DNA of 64,000 nt from Natrononativus amylolyticus (GTDB lineage: Archaea; Halobacteriota; Halobacteria; Halobacteriales; Natrialbaceae), in contig NZ_CP101458.1 in NCBI RefSeq assembly GCF_024362525.1, positions 1,240,001-1,304,000 on the forward strand. Reading direction: 5' to 3'. A model generated the notes under the pieces. That model did no database searches. It was not told the origin of the DNA and saw nothing but the letters and a program-made list of their open reading frames with translations. The translations under genes and the position numbers were made by a program. Of the stretch, positions 59,308 to 64,000 are shown piece by piece; positions within the stretch are counted from its first letter, which is position 1, and every line of letters starts with the position of its first letter.

Positions 59308-59958
59308 GTCGGGAACGTAGCCCTCGAGCAGCCGCTCGACGTACTTCGCGAGCACGTCGACCTCGAGGTGGACCGGATCGCCGGGCTCCTTTGCCGAGAG
59401 CGTCGTCAGCTCGTAGGTCGTCGGGATGATGGCGACCGTTACCCGGCCCGCTCCGGCGGTGTCACCGCCGTCGTTTCGGTGCGCCTGCGGCGCACCGCCC
59501 TCGGCGAGGTCGGCCACCGTGAGACTGATGCCGTCGAGCGTGATCGAACCCTTCTCGACCACGTAACGGTCGTACCCCTCGGGAAGCTGGAACTCGAAGA
59601 ACCAGTCCTCTTCGACCGATTCGATGCCGCTCACCGTCGCCACCGCGTCGACGTGGCCCTGGACGACGTGGCCGTCGAAGCGGCCGTCGGCGGGCATCGC
59701 CCGCTCGAGGTTGACCGCCTCGCCCTCCGAGAGCTCCCCGAGGTAGGTGCGCTCGACGGTTTCGCTGGCGAGAAACACCTCGAACCACGCGCCCTCCTCG
59801 AAGCGCTCGACGGTGAGGCAGGCGCCGCTGACGCTGATGCTCTGGCCGTGCTCGAGTCCCGTCGCGACCTCGTCGGCTGCGATCCGGAGGCGCAGCCCGT
59901 CCTCGGTTCGCGACCGGCCGACGATCTCGCCCGTCTCCTCGACGATCCCCGTGAACAT
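59296..59958 (-). CDS. ribE: Riboflavin synthase, alpha chain
   Basis: From ATG 59958 the protein has 220 residues beginning MFTGIVEETGEIV, the universal start. Two lumazine-binding repeats are visible: QSISVSGACLTVERF (about 40-54) and GSITLDGISLTVADLAE (about 135-151), with GHVVQGHVDAVATV in between. It dismutates two 6,7-dimethyl-8-ribityllumazine molecules to riboflavin. Bacterial-type riboflavin synthase in haloarchaea is expected, unlike the pentameric archaeal RibC of methanogens. A 12-residue loop (AEGGAPQAHRNDGG) lengthens the second domain. Confidence 0.95.
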   Translation of the reverse strand: MFTGIVEETGEIVGRSRTEDGLRLRIAADEVATGLEHGQSISVSGACLTVERFEEGAWFEVFLASETVERTYLGELSEGEAVNLERAMPADGRFDGHVVQGHVDAVATVSGIESVEEDWFFEFQLPEGYDRYVVEKGSITLDGISLTVADLAEGGAPQAHRNDGGDTAGAGRVTVAIIPTTYELTTLSAKEPGDPVHLEVDVLAKYVERLLEGYVPDLSL

Positions 59959-60070
59959 GCTCGAGGGTCGGGCCGTCACACGCAAAGCCGTTCCGATGGC
60001 GAAACGCGTTCCAGGTTCGGTATCGGGCCGAGCCACCGCGTTTTTACCGTTGTAGGGACTACGGCGAGCA

Positions 60071-60316
60071 ATGGCAGGCATCATCGACACGGTCAAACTC
60101 GCGGGGGTGCTCGTGCTCGCGATCCCCGCCGCGCTGGCGGGCCTCGAGTTCCTGTTCGTCCGCGGCGAGGCGCTCACCGGCGGAATACTGCTCGTGCTCG
60201 CCGTCGCGCTCGTGGCCGTCCAGCGGTACCTCACGCTGCCGGGCGACCTGCCCGGCGTTCTGGCGAAACGCGTCGCCGGCGGGGCCAGCGACGAGCCGGA
60301 CGAGCGAACCGACTAA
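60071..60316 (+). CDS. Small two-helix membrane protein (DUF7533-like)
   Basis: The 81-residue protein has two hydrophobic segments (about 7-31 and 34-52) around a short loop (FVRGEALTG). A hydrophilic tail with PGDLPGVLAKRVAGGASDE follows. From memory it matches a small haloarchaeal family (DUF7533). Its end overlaps the stop of the M24-like gene by 4 bp, convergently. Function unknown. Confidence 0.68.
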   Translation: MAGIIDTVKLAGVLVLAIPAALAGLEFLFVRGEALTGGILLVLAVALVAVQRYLTLPGDLPGVLAKRVAGGASDEPDERTD

Positions 60317-61428
60317 CCGACCAGCGCCGTCGCCTCGAGCGACCGCGAGAGTCCCTCCAGTCGGCGCGGGCGCTCTCGCGGCTCGTCCCCCGTCTCCGAA
60401 CCCTCGCCGTCGGCCGCCGGCCCGCACGCCAGCACGTCCGCGAGGCGGACCTCGTACTCGGAAGCCTCGAGACCGACCTCGAGTCGAACCACGCTTCCTC
60501 GTTCGATCGACTCTCCGCCGACCGGCCGCTCGGCCGGCTCGAGGCCGATGCCGGCGACGCGGGTCGAGATCCCCTCGTCGAAGCCGAACGCCCGAATCTC
60601 TGCCTCGAGGTCGGCTTCGACGGTTCCCACAGAGGCTGCCTCCGCGGTCAGCAGCGAGTGGGCCGACCGCAGCGCGTTCGTGAGCGCGACGTGGGCCCGG
60701 CGTTCGGGGCCGCCCTCGCCGTCGACGACGACGGTTCGGACGAGGTGGCCGTGGTAGCCGCCGGACTCGCGGGCGGTCGTCTCGAGGACGATCGGCTGGC
60801 CCGACCAGATCGGTTCGACAGCGACGGCGTCGTCGCGTCGCTCGCCGATTCCGACGGCGATCCGGGTGTCACCCGTCGGCAGCCCGCCGGCGGCGACGAT
60901 CCCCGAGTCGAGTTCGCGCCGAAGTCGGCGCGGAGTCAGCGCCTCGCCGCCGACCGCTAGCGCCCCGTCGGTCGCCCGCTCGGCGTCGGTCAGGGTGGCC
61001 GCAGCGCGCCGAATCCCCGCCGCGGCGGCGGCCTGGGCGTCCTCGAGTCGGTCGACCTCGGCGCCGGTTTTCCTCGCCCGCGCCCGCTCGAGCGCGTGGG
61101 TCGATTCGAGCGACAGCCCCGCCCGCTCGAGGTAGAGCGCCGCGTCGTGGGGGATCGTCCGCGGGGCCAGCGCGGCCGCCGGCCCGGCGAGGTCCGCGAG
61201 GAGCCCCTCGACCGGGTGAACGCGATCCGACGCGATCGGGCTCGAGCGAACGTGCCACTCGCTCCCGTCGAAGGCGACGGCGTAGTACTCGCCACGGGAC
61301 GGGGACGCCGAGAGACAGTACCGGATCGCCGGCTCGGAGGCGGGGCCGGCGTGGACGAACAGATCGGCGTCCCGGGACTCGAGGGCCGCACGGAGCGACC
61401 GCCGAACGTGATCCCGCTCGCCGGTCAC
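60313..61428 (-). CDS. M24-fold (aminopeptidase P/creatinase-like) protein lacking metal ligands
   Basis: The 371-residue protein has the two-domain layout of Xaa-Pro peptidases. An N-terminal creatinase-like domain (about 1-125) is followed by a pita-bread domain. The expected D...D pair becomes VLETTARESGGYHGHLVRT (about 214-232), with no Asp. The His ligand region reads VAGIGLEP (no GHGIGxxxH), and the last Glu positions are only partly kept (RLEVGLEASEYEVRLADV). Metal-dependent peptidase activity is therefore unlikely. It starts within the stop of the helicase gene (4-bp overlap) and may serve it or bind peptides. Confidence 0.82.
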   Translation of the reverse strand: MTGERDHVRRSLRAALESRDADLFVHAGPASEPAIRYCLSASPSRGEYYAVAFDGSEWHVRSSPIASDRVHPVEGLLADLAGPAAALAPRTIPHDAALYLERAGLSLESTHALERARARKTGAEVDRLEDAQAAAAAGIRRAAATLTDAERATDGALAVGGEALTPRRLRRELDSGIVAAGGLPTGDTRIAVGIGERRDDAVAVEPIWSGQPIVLETTARESGGYHGHLVRTVVVDGEGGPERRAHVALTNALRSAHSLLTAEAASVGTVEADLEAEIRAFGFDEGISTRVAGIGLEPAERPVGGESIERGSVVRLEVGLEASEYEVRLADVLACGPAADGEGSETGDEPRERPRRLEGLSRSLEATALVG

Positions 61429-63302
61429 GGCGCTTCCGCTTCGGGCTCCGTCTCGGGCTCGTCTTGGACCGGCGTCGGCGCCTGTGCCTGCTCGAGTAGC
61501 TCCTCCAAGGTGTCGTCGGTTCGGCGGTTGTGGAGCAGGACGTCGAGCGGCAGCGTGGGCGCGCCGTCGACGACGTTCTCGAGGAGGACGAGCCGTTCGC
61601 GGGCGCGGGACATGCCCACGTAGAAGACCCGCCGCTCGTTGTCGGTGAGAACGGGAACCGGCGACGTCGTCTTCGTGAACTCCTCACAACCGGGGACGTC
61701 GGTCGGGTCGTCGACGGTGGCGACCATCTGCTCGACGACCTTCTCGGTGAGGTCGGTCGCCATGAAGACGTGGTCGGCCTCGCGACCCTTCGCGGAGTGG
61801 ATCGTGCCGACGCGGACGCGGTCGGTATCCATTCGCTTGTACTCGCCGATGGCGAAGTACGCCTGGATGCTCTTCTTCTGGAAGTTCGTCACCTTCCGGA
61901 CCATGTCCGAGGCGGAATTCGGCCCCGGCATGAACGGGACGTGATCGTCGATGACGTCGGCGGGAACGGTGAGCTCCTCGAGGTCGTCGACCCCGGCGTC
62001 CTCCTGGAGATCGTCGATCGTATCGAAGAGGTCGCTGCGGTCGTTCGTGCCGAACGCCGACTCCATGAGCATGTCGGCGAGCCGGCGGGCCTGCAGGCCG
62101 TCGACGTCCTCGCCCTCCTCGAGGGCCTCGACGGCGCGGACGTACTGGGTCAGCCGGTCGGTCCACATCCGCTGGTCGGTGAGCGCGGTGAACGGGACGC
62201 CTTCGGTGATGAACTCGTCGATGAACTGGAACATCTGGTAGCGCGCCCGGAACAGCAGCATGATCGTCCCGTCGTCCTCGACCAGCGTGCGCCGGACCAT
62301 CCGGACCAGATCGAGCATCGACGGCCCGGAGTAGGCCTCGACGGTGCCGCCCTCCTTGCGGGGTTTGAGGTCCTTGTCCTGGCGCTGGTCGATGTGGCGG
62401 ATCTCCTGGTTGACCGCGTTCAGCACGTTCGAGGGCAGCCGGTAGGAGTTCGGCAGGATGATGTCCTCGTCAACCTCCTCGTCCAGCAGGAGTTTCGGAT
62501 CCGCGCCCTGCCAGGAGTAGACGACCTGGTCGTCGTCGCCCGCGATCAGCACCCGCTTCATGTGGGGTTTCCACTCCTGGTAGACGTCGTACTGCAGCGT
62601 CGTGATGTCCTGGAACTCGTCGATCACCAAGTAGTCGACGTTCGGGAGCAGCGAGCGCTGCTTGACCCGCTCGAGCATGTCCGCGAAGCCGATCTTCCCC
62701 TCGCGACCCTTGTAGGCCCGCCAGCCCCGGATCGACTCGGGAACGTCGATCCGGTCGTCGTCGCTCGGCCACGTCGGCGTGTACTTGTTGCCCTCCTGGG
62801 CGTTCGGATCGATCTCGGGCGGGAGGCGGACCTCCTCTTCGTTCCACTGGAAGGGGACGTCGTACCAGTCGGCGACCTCGCGGTTGGTCCGCTGGAGCCA
62901 CTGGCTCGTGGCGATGATCTTGTTTCCGATCGTCGTCGAGCGGGCGGTTCGTCGACCCGCGCCGCTGTACTCGTCCTCGAACTCGAGGCCGTACTCGTCG
63001 CAGAACTCCTCTTTGTCCTTCTCGCCGATGACGTCGCCGCGGGAGAGATCCAGCAGATCGTACGCCTTCGCGTGCATCGTACAGACGTTGCCCTGGAGCG
63101 CCCGGGGGCTCTCGTCGATCCGGTCGGCGAGTCGTTCGCGGATCTCCTGTGCCGCTGCCCGCGTGTACGAGACGACGAGGATGTCACGGAACGTGACGTC
63201 GTCCTGGTCGAGAATTTCCTCGACGTGGTCGAGAAGAGCCGTCGTCTTACCGCTCCCCGGCCCACCGAACAACCGGGTCACCTGCGTCTCCGTGGTAGCC
63301 AT
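61425..63302 (-). CDS. UvrD/Rep-family SF1 DNA helicase
   Basis: The 625-residue protein has all SF1A motifs: Walker A GGPGSGKTTALL (13-24), the SYTRAAAQEIRERLAD motif (about 45-60), DEFQDIT Walker B (about 221) and GDDDQVVYSWQGADP motif III (about 261-275). At the C-terminus are VGTIHSAKGREADHVF (about 495-510) and VFYVGMSRARERLVLL (about 560-575). It unwinds DNA in repair or replication restart. The charged acidic insertions are typical of halophiles. It is coupled to the M24-like gene by a 4-bp overlap. Confidence 0.95.
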   Translation of the reverse strand: MATTETQVTRLFGGPGSGKTTALLDHVEEILDQDDVTFRDILVVSYTRAAAQEIRERLADRIDESPRALQGNVCTMHAKAYDLLDLSRGDVIGEKDKEEFCDEYGLEFEDEYSGAGRRTARSTTIGNKIIATSQWLQRTNREVADWYDVPFQWNEEEVRLPPEIDPNAQEGNKYTPTWPSDDDRIDVPESIRGWRAYKGREGKIGFADMLERVKQRSLLPNVDYLVIDEFQDITTLQYDVYQEWKPHMKRVLIAGDDDQVVYSWQGADPKLLLDEEVDEDIILPNSYRLPSNVLNAVNQEIRHIDQRQDKDLKPRKEGGTVEAYSGPSMLDLVRMVRRTLVEDDGTIMLLFRARYQMFQFIDEFITEGVPFTALTDQRMWTDRLTQYVRAVEALEEGEDVDGLQARRLADMLMESAFGTNDRSDLFDTIDDLQEDAGVDDLEELTVPADVIDDHVPFMPGPNSASDMVRKVTNFQKKSIQAYFAIGEYKRMDTDRVRVGTIHSAKGREADHVFMATDLTEKVVEQMVATVDDPTDVPGCEEFTKTTSPVPVLTDNERRVFYVGMSRARERLVLLENVVDGAPTLPLDVLLHNRRTDDTLEELLEQAQAPTPVQDEPETEPEAEAP

Positions 63303-63370
63303 TATCCCTGTTCAGGGACGCGACACGCATAAGTGACGTGGGTTCTCTTCGCGGCCGCTGCCGGTGAGGA

Positions 63371-63526
63371 CTACCGCCGTGCGGACCGGGCCGCTCTGAC
63401 GTCGGCGCCGTCGCGAACCTTGTCGGGACACGCCGGACAGACTCGAGGATCGTCGATACCGGACGGTGCGAACACGCGAACGTACCGCTCCGTCACGAAG
63501 CCGCCGCAGTTCTGACAGGTCGGCAT
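63371..63526 (-). CDS. Very small zinc-ribbon protein (DUF7563-like)
   Basis: From ATG 63526 the protein has 51 residues, starting MPTCQNCGGFVTERYVRVFA. It has two CxxC pairs (CQNC at 4-7, CPAC at about 31-34) forming one zinc ribbon, and a basic C-terminus (RDGADVRAARSARR). From memory this is DUF7563, a haloarchaeal micro zinc-finger family. Role unknown. It sits between the helicase and another micro zinc-finger gene. Confidence 0.85.
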   Translation of the reverse strand: MPTCQNCGGFVTERYVRVFAPSGIDDPRVCPACPDKVRDGADVRAARSARR

Positions 63527-63607
63527 TGGACTCTCTACGCCCCAGTTAGAAATAATAACTGATATGTTTATCGACACGTCCTCGTCCGCGCCGCCGCGGA
63601 CGACGAC

Positions 63608-63790
63608 CTACCGCGGGTCCCACCCGCAGACGGAACACGAACTCGCTGCCGTGTCGTGAAGGCCACCACAGTCCGGACACTGCTTTTTGTTATAGTTTCG
63701 ATCCCACCCTGGTTGCTCTACTGCGTGGCCGCGGTCCGCCAGGAACTGATCAAAAGCCTCGTCGCCGGCACCGTTGGGTGAGGATGCCAT
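63608..63790 (-). CDS. HVO_0416-like micro zinc-finger protein
   Basis: From ATG 63790 (MASSPNGAGDEAFDQFLADR) the protein has 60 residues. Two cysteine pairs, CPDC (about 41-44) and CSVC (about 53-56), in KKQCPDCGGLHDTAASSCSV give a zinc ribbon. The FLADRGHAVEQPGWDRNYNKK segment matches the HVO_0416 zinc-finger family as remembered. The longer reading to 63928 adds unrelated residues and overlaps the divergent gene's promoter. Confidence 0.83.
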   Translation of the reverse strand: MASSPNGAGDEAFDQFLADRGHAVEQPGWDRNYNKKQCPDCGGLHDTAASSCSVCGWDPR

Positions 63791-63926
63791 AGGAATGCTA
63801 TAGCACACCACGATAATAAAGCGTTGGGTCGTGACAGTCGCTGCCACATCGCATCCGGTCGGCGAGCCGTCGCGGGTCGCCACCGGGACCCGCGGACTTT
63901 TCTCGCTCTCGACCCAATCTCTCCCC

Positions 63927-64000
63927 ATGAGCGACCTGCGCCTCGACGCGACCCAGCTCGACCGCTACTCGAGACACGTCATCATGGACGAGGTCGGGCC
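63927..64000 (+). CDS. ubaA: Start of a ThiF/MoeB/UbaA-type E1-like adenylyltransferase, cut by window edge
   Basis: From ATG 63927 only 24 complete codons are visible: MSDLRLDATQLDRYSRHVIM and then DEVG. The LxRYSRHxxxxExG start is the hallmark of MoeB/UbaA proteins. In haloarchaea UbaA activates the ubiquitin-like SAMPs and supports tRNA thiolation and molybdopterin synthesis. The ATP-binding and cysteine parts lie outside the window. Confidence 0.82.
   Translation, partial: MSDLRLDATQLDRYSRHVIMDEVG

Noticed and set aside
61530-63332. 600-codon plus-strand frame
   Set aside because: Antisense shadow of the UvrD-type helicase, whose motifs are unambiguous.
1-64000. CRISPR array, cas genes or complete insertion sequence
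   Set aside because: No regularly spaced repeats and no transposase, integrase or Cas motif were found in any frame examined.

Overview
The window is chromosomal DNA of a haloarchaeon, probably of the Natrialbales type. The sequence is GC-rich with very many CTCGAG-type runs and strongly acidic proteins. It holds archaeal information genes (TFB, ribosomal protein S6e, part of a UbaA/MoeB-like E1) and halophile-specific families: HalOD1, Bat-type HTH regulators, DUF7344-type winged helix, PGF-CTERM, Tat-exported proteins, J-domain ferredoxin and many small CxxC zinc-ribbon proteins. Coding density is high except in one AT-rich island and one split tRNA locus.

Layout. 1-3 kb: end of a zinc-ribbon regulator, a small membrane protein, a DUF5787-like putative nuclease and a PhnP-like MBL hydrolase. 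3.1-11.3 kb: a degenerate tRNA-like sequence, then a surface-polysaccharide group (FemAB-like GNAT, epimerase, flippase, GT4 glycosyltransferase, GINT1_N-like protein) and a double-WHy exported protein. 11.3-13.9 kb: TFB, a DUF7112-like protein, S6e, and an intergenic region with a large nested palindrome. 14-18 kb: a TetR regulator with a palindromic operator at its start, translationally coupled to a MATE exporter, then small proteins and a beta-CASP nuclease. 18-31 kb: housekeeping and conserved genes (N-methyltryptophan-oxidase-like enzyme, aconitase, dUTPase/dCTP deaminase family, 6-phosphogluconate dehydrogenase, a flavodoxin-UbiA fusion, a membrane-anchored ferredoxin).

31.46-34.5 kb: a tRNA-Arg(CCG) gene followed by a 3-kb AT-rich island. 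The island holds a small unknown gene, a lipoprotein gene broken by a one-base frameshift exactly at its lipobox, and a frameshifted Tat-exported protein. 34.5-39.8 kb: a complete branched-chain amino-acid type ABC importer (permeases, two ATPases, and an oppositely oriented substrate-binding protein). 40-47.6 kb: a truncated Bat-like regulator, a DnaJ-ferredoxin fusion, a YqcI/YcgG protein, a PGF-CTERM protein, tRNA-Thr, an enoyl-CoA hydratase-like protein and NAD synthase.

47.7-48.95 kb is the most unusual locus. A tRNA-Gly(CCC) gene is cut in its anticodon loop by a 1,177-bp insert. The insert carries a second, intact tRNA-Gly(CCC) and a frameshifted HNH homing-endonuclease-like gene, and an 11-bp near-identical repeat (TGAGYTTCCCA) lies at the junctions. 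Next comes a tandem pair of nearly identical Tat-exported polysaccharide deacetylases (49-51.5 kb). The remainder (51.5-64 kb) holds conserved genes: TraB-like, HalOD1, acyltransferase, aldo/keto reductase, FAU-1-like RNase, PrsW protease, riboflavin synthase, an M24 protein lacking its metal ligands, a UvrD-type helicase, zinc-finger proteins and the start of a UbaA-like gene.

DUF numbers are given from memory of haloarchaeal families and were not checked by search.
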